Positions 45,256-57,439 of a stretch of 64,000 nucleotides of DNA are shown here, piece after piece. Made by a program: the position numbers and the translations under genes. The notes beneath the pieces are model-generated. The model was not told the DNA's origin. It saw only the letters and a list, made by a program, of their open reading frames with translations, and did no database searches. Position 1 is the first letter of the stretch, and every line of letters begins with the position of its first letter. The stretch is taken from positions 1-64,000 of the forward strand of contig CANTUQ010000323.1 of NCBI GenBank assembly GCA_947683425.1, written 5' to 3'. The DNA is from Excoecaria cochinchinensis (lineage: Eukaryota > Streptophyta > Magnoliopsida > Malpighiales > Euphorbiaceae).

Positions 45256-45981
45256 TTATAGTCCCATAAAAGCTCCTCCTGCTGCTGCATCTACCAAGAT
45301 TCTAGTATTGGGATGGAGACCAGTGTAAAAATTCTGCACTAACATCCAATCTGCTATTCTATGATGTGGACACTTCCTCAAAAGATATTGAAATCTCTCC
45401 CAAGTATCATATAAAGCTTCAGACTCTCGTTGTGCAAAGTTATGAATTTCAGACCTTAACTTTGCTGTCTTTGCTGGCGGAAAGAATTTTGTTAAGAATC
45501 TCTTAGCTAGATCATTCCAATTAGTAATTGTCCTTACTGGTAGGGATTCCAACCAACTCTGAGCCTTATCTCTAAGTGTGAAAGGAAAGAGTCTTAGTCT
45601 AATTGCCTCATCAGAAGCTTCGTTAGTCTTAAATGTGCCACAAATAGCCAAAAATCTTGAAATATGCAAATTTGGATCTTCAGTGGTTAATCCTCCAAAT
45701 TGATATGAATTTTGAAGCATAGACAGTACCGATGACTTAATCTCAAAGTTGTTAGCTTCAATAGTAGGTTGCACAATGCTTGATGTTGCTCCTTCAACAG
45801 TTGGGGTCGAATAATCGCGCAATGCGCGTCTGGCTGGCTCCCCCATTACTATATCCTTTTTCGGTTCTTTCTTTTCTCTTTGTTCCCTTAATCTAGCTTT
45901 GAAGGTGCGCTCAATTTCAGGATCAAATGGCAATAGTTCAAAACTTTTTGATCTTCTCATACACCTACAAAACAAAATCAA
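45256..45981 (-). pseudogene. Athila gag core
   Basis: The likely start is MRRSKSFELL, about 7 codons into the open frame. The Retrotrans_gag core is clear: LRLFPFTLRDKAQSWLESLP, then TNWNDLAKRFLTKFFPPAKT, then ESEALYDTWERFQYLLRKCPHH and ILVDAAAGGAFMGL, where a TAA replaces the expected KT-type residues. It starts about 80 bases downstream of the primer site. Confidence 0.93.
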
Positions 45982-46061
45982 GAGAGAAATTAAAATAAAA
46001 TAAAATAAAATGAAATCTAAAGTAATAGCAAATTATTTGGTATTGATATTAATCTAATTAG

Positions 46062-46079
46062 TCCCCGGCAACGGCGCCA
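46062..46079 (-). other. Primer-binding site of the Athila-type element, tRNA-Asp type
   Basis: On minus the sequence is TGGCGCCGTTGCCGGGGA, the standard Athila-type primer site, six bases from the LTR end at 46086. Confidence 0.93.
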
Positions 46080-46085
46080 AAAACT

Positions 46086-47430
46086 TGTTGTCGGTTTTCT
46101 CAAGTATACGAAATCGATTCTAGTAATAAAGAGTGAATGAGTTATCGTTCCCATGAGGACTGATGATCAAGTACCAAACTATGATAATTTCCTATTATTT
46201 AGACAAGCAAAACTTAATTGATTAAAATAAATAGTAATTACGAAAATAGAGCCACAAAAACAATTGAAAGATTAAAAGAAATCAATAGATGAGAGGCAAG
46301 GGTATCTTTGAGTTCACTTGAATTTACTTTTTCAATTATAACTATTAACGATCAAATTTAATTACTCAAGCAAGGAATAATAATCCTTAAATATTTAACA
46401 TGCTTTCCCAAGCTAAGCTAAACTTATTCACTAATGCCTATTAATCTTTTATAACAGATATTAATGAATGAATTTATGAATATGATTATTGTCAATAAAT
46501 TCCCACAAGTCAAGTTATATTATTTTCATTCAAACTTTGTTCTTGTGTTGTTTACAATTCAAATTCAATCTTAAAAATTTCCTTCCGTACTAATCTTAAG
46601 AAAAAAGATCAATCAATTAATGGCCAGTTAACTGATAGCATTAAGCATAATTATAAATAATTGCAAAAGTAAAGAAAGCTAATTGAAATAATTAAAAAGA
46701 GTAAAAATTCAAGCTACATCAAAGATAACCCTAAAAAAAAATTTAGCTCATGTTAATCATGTTCAAGAATCAAAAATAACAATTCAAATTCAATAACATA
46801 GTTAAAGCAAACTTGAAGTAGAGTAGAGATGAAAATCTTGGTGCTTGAAACTTTGATTCCAAATCTTGAGTTCTTCAATTCTTCTTCTTGTTTTCATCCC
46901 CCCCCCCCCCCCCTTTGAGATAGAATGGCGTCTTTTTATGGAAAAAGTGTCCCAATTCGAATAGGAGAGCTCTAGGACTTGTTTTGGAAGAAACCAAATA
47001 GAGTTGGAATTGGAAAACAATTAAAACATTCCATTCTCGTTCTTATTCCCGTCACCACACCCTCAGGTGGTGATTTTTGCCCATTGTCACCACCTGAGGT
47101 GGTGAAACAATCTGCCCACCTAACCATCACAGCCTTGGATGGTGAAACTCTCTGGTTGCTTTCTTTCACCATTTAGCACCCTTTTTGGACCTCTAAAGCT
47201 TCCAATGAATTCTTTTTGTCTTCAAATGAACTCCTAACTCATTAATCATTGAAGATTAATAAAATTAACCTAAAACCACCAAGATTAACACAATTAAGCC
47301 AACTTAGCAATCAAAAGAAAAGAATTAAAAATTGTAACTAAAAGATAATGAAAATTAGCTACTAAACAACTATTCCAACCTAAAATTTACTTAAAATGAC
47401 CCATAAAAACCTATATAAAACCTACTAACA
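46086..47430 (-). repeat. 5' LTR of the Athila-type element
   Basis: Near-identical to 35307-36644, with a longer C tract (about 46899-46912) and the same palindrome cassette. It borders the primer site. Confidence 0.93.
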
Positions 47431-47687
47431 AGTATTGCAAGTCTCTCAAAGAAGACCATCAATATTAGATCCTCCATCAAGCAGGCCTATCTCATCAAAT
47501 AGGCCCATCTCATCAAGAAGGCTCATCTAATTCTATTTCTATTATATTGGATTCTCGATATCAACCTATAGCTGGATACACTGAGCCATAGGACAATAAT
47601 AGAGATAATGATGGGACTATGGAATATGTTCCTGACACATTCTCTGAGGAAGATCCAAATCTATTTCCATCCCATGAGCCTTTTTGA
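47431..47687 (+). pseudogene. Endogenous pararetrovirus-like fragment, 3' part
   Basis: The frame interrupted at 35306 resumes here in register (no TSD remains), continues as a serine/proline-rich C terminus with a stop and a frameshift near 47530, and closes with an acidic tail and TGA at 47685. Function of this part is unknown. Confidence 0.45.
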
Positions 47688-47880
47688 AAGTAGTGGATAT
47701 CTTTTTATCCATTTAAACCCATGATTATATCTTTACTTTTTCTTTCATTAAAGTTATCTCTCACTCTTGTAAAAATAGCAATAACGTGTAACCTTTAGTC
47801 TTGTCCATTTTGTAAGTGTGTGATGACTTAATGCTATAAATTATTAGCTAAACTTTGCTTGTTTTCATTTTCTCAAGCTC

Positions 47881-47952
47881 TATATATAGGAGCTCAGTTT
47901 GTTGTTAGATGCAGAACCCAATCTACAAACATTGCCTAGTGTGATAAATAAA
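47881..47952 (+). promoter_or_regulatory. TATA box and AATAAA signal of the pararetrovirus-like sequence
   Basis: CTATATATAGGAGC is followed 60 bases later by AATAAA. A strong TATA box shortly upstream of a polyadenylation signal, both downstream of the last coding region, is the arrangement of caulimovirid genomic promoters with terminally redundant transcripts. Confidence 0.45.
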
Positions 47953-49241
47953 ATGTTTGCTTAAACTACTATATTTTTCTCCTCTGAATATAGTTTGTTT
48001 CTATATGATGACTTTCTTATTCTTAACTGGTTCATGATCCTCAAATGGGGTTGATTCCATAGATATAGTAAATCTGCTAAAGTGGATAGCTCACCTTATT
48101 GATGGCCTTTGTTATTGGAATTGTTATTGAGCACGTCCTGATGCATTTTTATGCCTATCTATCTATGGTCTCTTCCCTATTTGATTTAAGGGAATTAGGG
48201 ATGCAACTCCACTTAAAGTGGTAAATAGAGAGAGATGCACAATCCTCAAAGACAATTTTTTTTACTAAAAAAACACTGTTTCATTAGCCATTTTCTTTTT
48301 AAATTTAGGCTAATCCTTGCGATCTTTAAGCCAAATCTTGAAGATGATTAGATTGAAATCCTTTAAATAATTTTAATTTCTTCATCATCATTATTATTTT
48401 TCGTATTATTTAATTCTGCACTTTTATTGTCTATATTATTTAGTCCTTGTTTTATTGTTTAATTATTTTGTGATCCTACAATGATCTCTAGTATCGGGAT
48501 CATGTTCATGTTCATATTTATTTTTATTTTTTTTAAATTTTCTACCCTTTTTATTTGTTTAATTTATTTTTATTTTTTTCCTTTGGAATGATTACTGCCA
48601 TTGATGATTCACAGCAGTGAAATGCTTAATTCTAGCTGAGAAATTGTATTTTATCTCTTATTTTTATCTTATTTTATTTTCTTATTTTGTATTTACATTA
48701 ATTGCTATATTTTATTTAATTGTTGTGTTTATCACTTGATCAAGATAAAATTAATTTTTTAAATAAAATAATTTAATTTGAATTAATTAAGATAATTATC
48801 ACATTGAAAATGAGATTGGATTTTATTTGAATGGTAATAAATGATTTAAAACCTATTTTTTTATTTAATTGATTTATTTTAAAATATCTTATCTTACTTG
48901 GTTTATTTCTTTTTTTTTTTATTAATTTCGTTTGATTATTTAATTTTAATTTATTTTCCTAGAAGGTTGTATAGGATTTCCTAATTGTTTTTCATGTAAT
49001 ATTACTTTTACATTTCTGTACATAATTTTCCTGTATTATTTGTATGTATGTTGTAATAAGTAAAAAATAATTTTACACGCTTTAAAATCTCATTAAAAAT
49101 GTTTGTATTTAATAATTGGTGTTTTCTAATAAAAATGGTTTGATTATCTTAATAAAACTCATACTTGCAAAATTCTTCAAAAGGGACATATATCCTATTA
49201 AATGCATGTATGAACCAATGTTCACAAACCAATGAATCAAC
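47953..49241. other. AT-rich non-coding stretch
   Basis: No gene or repeat is recognised. It could include the leader of the pararetrovirus-like sequence at its left end, but no primer site was found. Confidence 0.6.
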
Positions 49242-49447
49242 CTAATTTATAGAGGTGGCAAAATCAACCCAAACCTAAAACCCTGTCCAAGCCCTCCCAG
49301 AAAAACTGACCATACCCAATTCAATTAAAAATCTACCCATTTAAACCTCTACCCCAGCTCATTTGGGTCTGTCCTAAATGCCCAACGGGCCTTACTTCCA
49401 AATCCCCTTTTATCCAGCCCTCCGTTCCTCATCTCTGTTTCTCTGCT

Positions 49448-49448
49448 A

Positions 49449-49486
<38 letters not shown>
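49448..49486. repeat. (CT)n microsatellite
   Basis: A CT tract inside a pyrimidine-rich, leader-like block of the hAT element. The frames over it (49378-49659) are low complexity. Confidence 0.9.
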
Positions 49487-49491
<5 letters not shown>

Positions 49492-50790
49492 CAGTCCTTC
49501 CAATCTGCCCCTTCCACCCTCGCCGCCTCTTTTTCTCTCCACCGTCCAGTCGTTGCCAGCCTCTAGCTTATTAGTTTTCCTTGACCGGTCGCCATTCACA
49601 GCCTCCATCGCCAACCAGCTATCCTGTCCTCTTCTCCAATAAGATTCTAAGCTTATCAATTAACAAATTGGTTTCAGTTTCTCTTATTCTTTATGATTCT
49701 TACTTTTGAAAGAATAATGCTATACTTAGTGTTATTGAAGCACATCCATGTTTTGATTTTTTTTTCTCCATCAGCTGTCCTGATTTTATTTAGTAAACTA
49801 GTAGTGTTTAATAATGTATCCACCCACTATTTAATGGGTGAGAGTAATTAGGTTTTATAATTTAATGTGATTAGAGAATATCATAACTATTTCACAGGTT
49901 GCTTTTCTTCTAGTTATAGAATTGTCACTATTTACTGTCAAAGATACGAGAATTGAAAACTTCATTTTTCTTACAAATATTCTCTGATTTGAAAACTCAA
50001 ATTTTGGCATCATAGGTAAATACCTCTCTTTGCCTAAATTTTTTCATTACAGATGCCTGATCTCTATATTGAAGAGTACCTAATGTATAAATGGAAGATT
50101 TTTAATCAGTAAGGCTACTTATGTAGAGAACAATGTAATAGTGTTCAAATTGAGTCCAAGTTGATGACTGTATGTTGAGTTTCATTACATGGATGTAGTT
50201 AGAATAAGGAAAAGTTCTATGAATGACATGTTGTGTAACATCCTTATCACACTATACAATACGTACGTTATGAACGGTAACAATTACCATGATTGTTTGA
50301 AGTATGACTTAAATAAGTTACTTAGTAAAAATTTGGGAATTTTTTTTTTACTTGACATTCCATGGCATCCATTGTTAATTTCCTAATTAGTTATTTTCAT
50401 AAATTCTATAACTCTTGTTACTAGCTACCGATGACCTATAATTGTCTAAATTACTATTCGTTTAGATAAAATTATGGCAGTATAATAGCTATAATACTGA
50501 CCTACCTAAACCTGCAAATTCAAGCAAAACTCAGCCCATCCAAGGCACAACAATATTTATCATAATCCATTATCATATCCATCATGCTAGCCACCATATA
50601 TTTCTACCATTCTACATATATATATAAAAGTTCGGTCATATACATGCCAATACATAAATCCAAAAAGTCCATAAAAATACATATACATATTATAAATATT
50701 ACATGCAAAATAATTCTTCACTTTTCTTTAACCCTTCAGCTCCTAAAAATGAGGTATGCTTGCTCCTCCCAAGACTCTAAGCTGTACCTA

Positions 50791-50835
50791 CACGCAGCCA
50801 ATACAAATTACGTGCTGAGCATTAAATATGCTCAG
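50791..50835 (-). promoter_or_regulatory. Twin hairpin near LTR 3' end (copy 3)
   Basis: On minus: CTGAGCAT, 5-base loop, ATGCTCAG, then CACG, 16-base loop, CGTG, then TAGGTACAGC. Stem 1 is eight perfect pairs with a sequence different from the CTAAGCG stem of the other copies. Confidence 0.55.
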
Positions 50836-53189
50836 TGGTGGTTACTAATCCAAGAATTTTCACTAATCTAATTATACACACACATGCAATTAAACCATTA
50901 AATTCAATATTGGTCAATTATTATTATATTTACCTTTATTAATTCTTTACTTTCTATTTTAATTAATTAATAATCCACAGGTGATTACTTCATTTTATAT
51001 TCTAGGTTAATTTATTAATATCACTATATATTCATTTAATTATCCATTATCCACTTATATGCACAATCAATTTCTATATCACTATTCTATTATGTTTGAA
51101 TCCTTTAAATTAGTCTTATTATCAAATACAATTTAGTTCTTATTCTTTTACTTATTTACAATTTTATACTTCTTTTCCTTTTATTTACAATAATGCCACT
51201 AGTTGACTTTATTACTATACTTAATTTATTATTTGACTGACCAATTACCATTTAGTCCTTAAAATAGATCATTTATATGCCAAAATTACATTTTAGTCCT
51301 TAATTAAAGTTCAATTTATTTATTTTATCAATTTACTACACATTTTCTTTTACTTAACATAATTAACTATTTAATTATTATCTTTACCAATTAATCGCTA
51401 AAATTTTTAAACTCTTACAATTAAGTCCTTTTTTTACTTATTTTCTTCTTTTATTTCCAATTTAAGCAATTATAATCCATTTTTATCATATTGCCCCTAG
51501 TATCAATCTAGTAGAAATTTTTGAACCGGATACATGGGACATTAACTCCAAAGATCCACTACACTATAAAGTGACCTCGAATGACCACTCAAGCACTTTC
51601 ACTTTCATTCACTGTACATTTTAACACTTTTCACTTTATCACTATGGTAGACCGTTATAGGCTTACCTAAACGAGTTGTCATGACTCGTACCGCGGTATA
51701 GGCTTCCTATGGCTAACCAATTATATCCTGAACTAGATTATCCACCAGACTATAACTAAGGGCAATAACATTATTATTCATTCAATTCAATTTCCACTTA
51801 TTACACAATTGTAGCACCACTTATGCCATCAATTCACTTTATCATACCATATTCCAATATTTGCACTCAGAACATAATATATTCACATACTATAATATAT
51901 TCAAATAAATTATAATAATTCAAAATAAATTAACATACTCTCAATTTTCCTTCTAAATTCATTTTATACCATTACACTAAACGAATCATCAAATTATATA
52001 CCATTAATCCTAAGAATTCCATTTGGCCATGTCAATTTCCCATCCTTAAAAATTATATTTCATTCTCTTCTCATTAAATTAGTTAGATTACATGAAATTT
52101 ATGATGAATATACCATTATTTAGCATAAAACATTAAAGTATACACATATATACTCTATATATACATTCGGCCAAGCTAGGGTTTTAAATTACAAATTTTT
52201 CTTTTCATTTTAATCACTCTAATAATCATTTTTAACCTTTTTAAATACATTTATAAAGTTTATTTCAATTTAGCATGCAAATTACGCATGTCTCACATAC
52301 ACACCAATTCAATAGAAATATGATTTGGTAACTACTAACCTCAATCACTTGCTCTAGGCCTCCTACACTTCCTTCTCCATGCCTTTTTTCTTGGAGGTGC
52401 CTTCCTCTTCCTTGTATTCTACATATGGTCGAAAATACCATCCAAAAAACTACCATTATTTTGCTTCCTTTATTCAAAATAATCACATAAATGCACTCTA
52501 CATACTCTAATTTACCTATTTGAGCCCTTAGATAAATTTAAAAATACCAATTCCTCTTACCTCACTTTTATGCCCTAACTTAGAATCCTTGATTTCTCCC
52601 ACTTTTATCCCTTCAATTGAAGATTAGAGACCACAATTAAGCAATAGAGAGGCTGAAATATGCTAGAGAAGCTTGGATTTAGGGAGAGATATGAAGAGAA
52701 TTGAAAAAAATGGAAAGGAGAATGGATGAAGGAATTCGGCATAAAGAGAGAGGAGGAAAGATGGAGAAAAGGACAGAGTCTTCTAGGATAATCTAATATT
52801 TTAGGCTATTTATAGGTGGTTCAATGGGTTGGGCTTGGTTAGATCAAGTTGGTTCAAACTCTTTTGAACCAATTTAAGCATTATGGCCCAATATGCAATC
52901 TAAAATTATTTCTACCATTTTCCAAGCTCAATTCCTCTCAAAATAAATTTCATAATTCATAAAATATATATAATAGCCCTCATATAAATTTTTAACTAAA
53001 TCGAAAACTGTTACCTGGTCTAGTAATTGATTACCTAGCCGATAGTCAAAATTCTAGTGTCACTATAAAATTGATTTTTCAACACCATTAGATTCTACTC
53101 ATTGATACAAGCACATCCATATTTTTGGATTATTTTTCTGAGGTCTGTAGGAAAAGTTATGGTCCGGTCAAACTTGGGTCAACATATGT

Positions 53190-53300
53190 CAACTCGGGCT
53201 GATTTTAGTCTACGGACGGCCATCGGTCACCATAGATGCCCGTATGTCATTGACAGACAGCCATCCCTCTTGACAAATGGCTGTCCCTTAACGACAGATG
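53190..53300. repeat. Palindrome-rich cassette in LTR-like segment
   Basis: Words such as GACGGCCATCGGTCACC, GACAGACAGCCATCC and ATGGCTGTCC form short overlapping hairpins. Position matches the LTR cassettes elsewhere in the window. Confidence 0.4.
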
Positions 53301-54639
53301 ACCAAATTGACTTTTTGACTCATTTTCGCGATTTCAGGGCCTACTTGACCTCCGTTTGACCCCAAATTTCACCCTCGGACTCGTCATGACCAATATTTTC
53401 TAATGATCAAATAAAATATATTTCGTCCATGGGTGTATTTTTCACCTCGGGTCCACTAATCAATCTCAAAAAATACTGTTCATGACTAGCCCATTGTTTA
53501 GGCCATTATATGTTGTCTTTGTTTTAATTTTGAATTTGCTAAAAATATTATAGCTTAAGAAAATTGGGAGTGAGCTGTATAACAATTTTGAGTTTTTGAC
53601 TGCATGATCTATTGAGGCTCATACATATTCTTCCTTTTGGTGACTATTGTGGCTAGGAGAGCACAATAATTATCGAGGTTAGCACAAATCTTTTATAGAT
53701 TGTGTACACAAGTTGAAGTGGAGTTTGGAGAAATCTACATTTTCTCTGCAATTACAATAATAAAAGTTGTTACAGACCATTTCTAGTCCTTTGTCCCTGA
53801 ATAAAAAGGATGTGGACATATGTTTTTAGTAGTTATTAGTGTGTAGTTCATTATATAAAAGGACAAGCACACTGGTGGAGCCTACGTCTTTAGTTGGTTT
53901 GATTAAAGCAATGATTGGTTGGGTTAAAGTGTGCTTGAATAATTCCAATCTTCATAGCTAGTTTGAATTTGTGCTTTTAATGTGGCATGGAGCTTATGTT
54001 TTTACTTGTGCTCAAGTTTGGTGTTACAAAAGATTGGATATTATTTGATTTGATTCTTTGAACTATTTCAGTGACTTTCAAGTTATCCGAGAGAAATCCT
54101 GACGACGACCTGTAGATGTTTCATATGATACTTTTTGGAAAAAAAAGCAAAGGTGCTCAATCAATGTACTTTATATGGAGTTTGTTTGCTTTAGTGGGGT
54201 GTTTGTATCTGCACTTCTTCAATCTAGATTGTGGATTCATAATGTAAAAGTGCATTAGTGCATATCCCACTTTGGAAATTAGATTATATCCTTCAGATTT
54301 TGTTGTAATTGATTTTTGTTAATAACTATTTCTTTTTTTAATAGAATTGTTAAGTTACTTATTTTATGGTTTCAGGCACACAATCTGAAGAAATTTGATG
54401 ATTAATTTATGTTCTAATGTCTAGCAGCATTTTAGTGATGTTTAATTATGCAACAAAGAAATTAGTGAAAGAAGTAAAAATAAGTTGTTTGGCTAAGGTA
54501 AAACAATCCATATAAAAATAACTTAAGGGCTTGTTTTAATAAATACTGTTTGTATATCCAATATTTTTGTTAAACTATTTTTTTTAATATCTCGCTAAAA
54601 ATTAATTTTCGTTAAAAAATGGATTAAATAGATTAACTC

Positions 54640-55190
54640 ATATTTTGGCCCGTTTTGGTCATCATTCGACCCATTTGGATCAAATTTTTTACTGTAGTAT
54701 TTTTAGTATCATATTATTATATTAAGGGTTAATTTCATTAAGAAGTGGGTCAAATGGTTTGACCCACATTTTGGCCCATTTGGGCCTGAACTCGACTCAA
54801 TTGGGCCACTCGACTCATTTGAGCTAATATTTTTTATAGTAATATCCCCGTTATTATATTGAGAATTATTTTTTGCTAAAAAATGGATCAAATGGATTGA
54901 CCCACATCTTGATTCGTTTAGGCCTCTATCCAATCTATTTGGGCCACTCGACTCATTTGGACCAATATTTTCTATAGGAGTCTTTTTAGTATCTCGTTAT
55001 TATATTGAGAATTATTTTCATTAAAAAAATGGGTCAAACGGGTTACGATCCATCTAGGTCAACATGTAGTAAACCTATGGGTCAACCCAAACCCGCCCAA
55101 CTCGTTTGGGCATTGGCTGATTTATGACCCATACTTTTTGGCCCATTTATAACCCGCCTATTTATGACCCAACCCTAACCCACCCAATTT
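54640..55190. repeat. Subterminal repeats of the hAT element
   Basis: Four or more imperfect copies (about 110-170 bp apart) of a segment with TTTGGCCCRTTTKGRYC, GGGCCACTCGACTCATTTG and 'ttattatattgagaattattttc'. Such arrays at hAT ends are typical transposase-binding regions. Confidence 0.7.
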
Positions 55191-55630
55191 GCCACCTCTA
55201 CTAATTTATATATGCATATTTATGTACACATAGGATGTTTAGTTTTAGGTAAATTATTTAAACATTTTAAAAGGAAAATGATATTAATATTTTATATCTA
55301 AAATGTGATATTTTCATGAAAATTAGGATTTAGTTTTCTCCTAAAAATCACTCCAAAATGCTTTCAAAGAGGGACCAAAGTCTCAAACCCTTTTAATGCA
55401 CGCAAGGACAAAAGCTCTTAAGTAAACAAATTGACCTATATTGATGAATGTATCAACACGTTTTAGTTGTACTATTTAAATACTTTCCAATGGCTTTCAT
55501 GCCTCATGTGAATGGTTTAGTTTACATGTACATTTTAAATGCTTTAATGCTTTCTTTATCATTTTTTTAAACCGCTTAAAATGTGCTTATCGAGATATAT
55601 AATTCATTTATATAATTGGGTGAGAAGAGA

Positions 55631-55792
55631 GATAATGCTAATAACTCAAATCTGTTAAACTATTTAGAATTAATTATTTAGGGCATAAATAGGATTGGAT
55701 TCTAAATAAGGGATAATACTAATAACTCAAATCTGTTTAACTATTTAAAATTAATTATTTAGGGAATAAATAAGAATTGGGTTCCGAATAAT
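55631..55792. repeat. 81-bp tandem duplication
   Basis: Two copies beginning GATAATRCTAATAACTCAAATC at 55631 and 55712, with several mismatches. Confidence 0.75.
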
Positions 55793-55799
55793 CTTTAGT

Positions 55800-57431
55800 A
55801 TCGATCCATAAGGTTATGGCGACTTTACAAATAAAAACTATCTTATGGTGCCTATCACTAATTCAGTTTAGCTTATTAGGAATAAGATAGAATTTTTTGA
55901 GATGCCTACCAATCAAGTTGAGTTCTTATTATTTTAAAAAAGAAAGATTGGATAAAAATAGGAACGTTAACAGGATCTAGTTGTTCCCATTTCATTCAAA
56001 TTTCTGTTCTTATGATGAGAACGATCATCATTATCTAGTATGTGAACTAAAGAGGCCTAAAATTCAGTGTCTACAATTGCCCACAACTTTGTGGAAGCGA
56101 TTGCAATGTGTTGTGAGGTGATCCACAATTCAGTAGAGAAAAGATATAAGTACTTTTTTAAGGCTTTCACATCCATTATTTGAAATTGGTGGTCTAAAAG
56201 CTATCTATTTCTTGATAAGATCTGAGATGCGTACCTTTCTGAGGCGTCCACATTTAGGTTTTCAAGTTAGGGTTCCAAGTTTTAATCTCTCTTGGAAAGA
56301 AATAGGGCATGTACCTTTCTAGGAATCCACAACCCTAGCTTTTGAGTAAGGGTCTAATAGTTACTCTTTTGGCAAGTACTTGATAATTTTTGTCTGGACT
56401 TTCAAACCGGGGACATCTTCTGCTATAAGGATTTTTAACATAATATAACTTGAACTTTCAAAATGGGGATATCTTTCGAGATAGGGATTTGGAATTATCA
56501 AAGGATCATTATTGAACTTCTGAGATATGGATCATCTTCTAAGCCAGGGATGATTTGTAAAAAAATCACCCTCTATTAGAGTAAATCATTTTATGAAGCT
56601 TGCTATCTTGGCCCCTATAGTAGAGCAAGTGATCATAAACTTGGCCATTGTGGTTGGTTGAGCTTTCAAATCAATAAAGTAATGGTCGAGCAAGTTTATT
56701 GTATATTATCTTTGGATTGACTTAACCCCTGCATTTGGTTAGTGTTTTAAAAAAATTATATATGCATGTATGATGTAATAGACTTATTAAGCTCATTTTA
56801 ATCATATAGAGAAATTTTAAGGATAAAAAATGAATTTTTGCCATTCTTTTGTCATCCAAGGCTGTGGAACCATGGTCCAAGCTCATGGATAAGCTCCTTC
56901 ATAGGTTGATTTGGTTATGTTTGTACTATATATCCTCTATTGTCCATTAGACCATTTATAGCTATGCAGACTGTACCATGCCCATGGAATGTTTGGGCAA
57001 ATTCCTTTTTGACTAGAATTTTGCAGGTTTGATTGTCTACAAGTTTCCATGAGTGTGGAAGGTGTTTCCACAGTCGTGGAATACAAAATTTTACCATAAT
57101 TTGACTGATTTTCTCCTTATAAATTGGGGGTCTTCTTCCCTCTTCAAGAACACATATTTTTTCCTCTATTCTTTTGTTCGATTGCTAGCAAGTGTTCTAA
57201 TCAAGCAAATTATAGAGCGAGTATAAATATCGTGCTTAATAGATCAGTTTTCAAAGGACAATAATGCGTAAGCGTTAATTAAGCGAAAGAATGAATTTAA
57301 AATTGGTTTGAGTTTCTAAGCCATTGTGTTTTAGAATAAATGTAAGTAATAAAGTAAGAATTTAATCAATAATTAATAATTTAATTAATAAATGTAATGG
57401 GTTCAAACAAGACAATACTAGTTAGCTATCT
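55800..57431. other. LTR-like non-coding sequence with palindrome cassette
   Basis: No gene is seen. At 56140-56620 phrases such as 'gtacctttctrrg', 'gggrcatctt' and 'agggattt' recur. At 56860-57080 clustered CCATGG/CCATGCCCATGG and TGTGGAAGGTGTTTCCACA words form hairpins, followed by a TATA-like CCTTATAAATTGGGG near 57115. This resembles a plus-strand LTR promoter region, but ends were not identified. Confidence 0.4.
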
Positions 57432-57439
57432 AAACCAAG

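Larger units (their letters stand above)
35307..47430 (-). mobile_element. Athila-type Ty3/gypsy retrotransposon, 12.1 kb
   Basis: The element has two LTRs (35307-36644 and 46086-47430), a primer site next to the right LTR and a polypurine tract next to the left, so it reads right to left. Order on minus: gag, protease, RT, RNase H, integrase, then a separate ATHILA ORF-1, which is the Athila layout. The LTRs differ at about 28 positions by eye over 1.34 kb (about 98% identical), so the insertion is fairly young. I could not find a matching TSD: the left flank ends GCAGA and the right flank begins AGTAT. It splits a pararetrovirus-like frame. Confidence 0.92.
50235..53480 (-). repeat. Gypsy LTR-like segment inside the hAT element (boundaries approximate)
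   Basis: Evidence for an LTR of the element-A type: TGTAACATCC at 50235, a twin hairpin at 50791-50835 in minus orientation, a good minus-strand TATA box (CTATAAATAGCC) near 52805-52816 followed by a purine/pyrimidine-rich leader, and a palindrome cassette at 53190-53300. No convincing second end or TSD was found, so limits are tentative. No gag-pol is seen. Confidence 0.4.
49250..55200. mobile_element. hAT-type DNA transposon, 5.95 kb, no transposase seen
   Basis: The ends TAGAGGTGGCAAA and TTTGCCACCTCTA are perfect 13-bp inverted repeats of the hAT type, flanked by exact 8-bp duplications CTAATTTA (49242-49249, 55201-55208). A CT-rich leader-like block lies at 49380-49640. Subterminal CCCATTTGGGCC / GACCCATTT repeats occupy about 54640-55190. 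The interior carries an LTR-like segment (about 50235-53480) in minus orientation. No open frame shows hAT transposase motifs, so it is non-autonomous or decayed. Confidence 0.88.
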
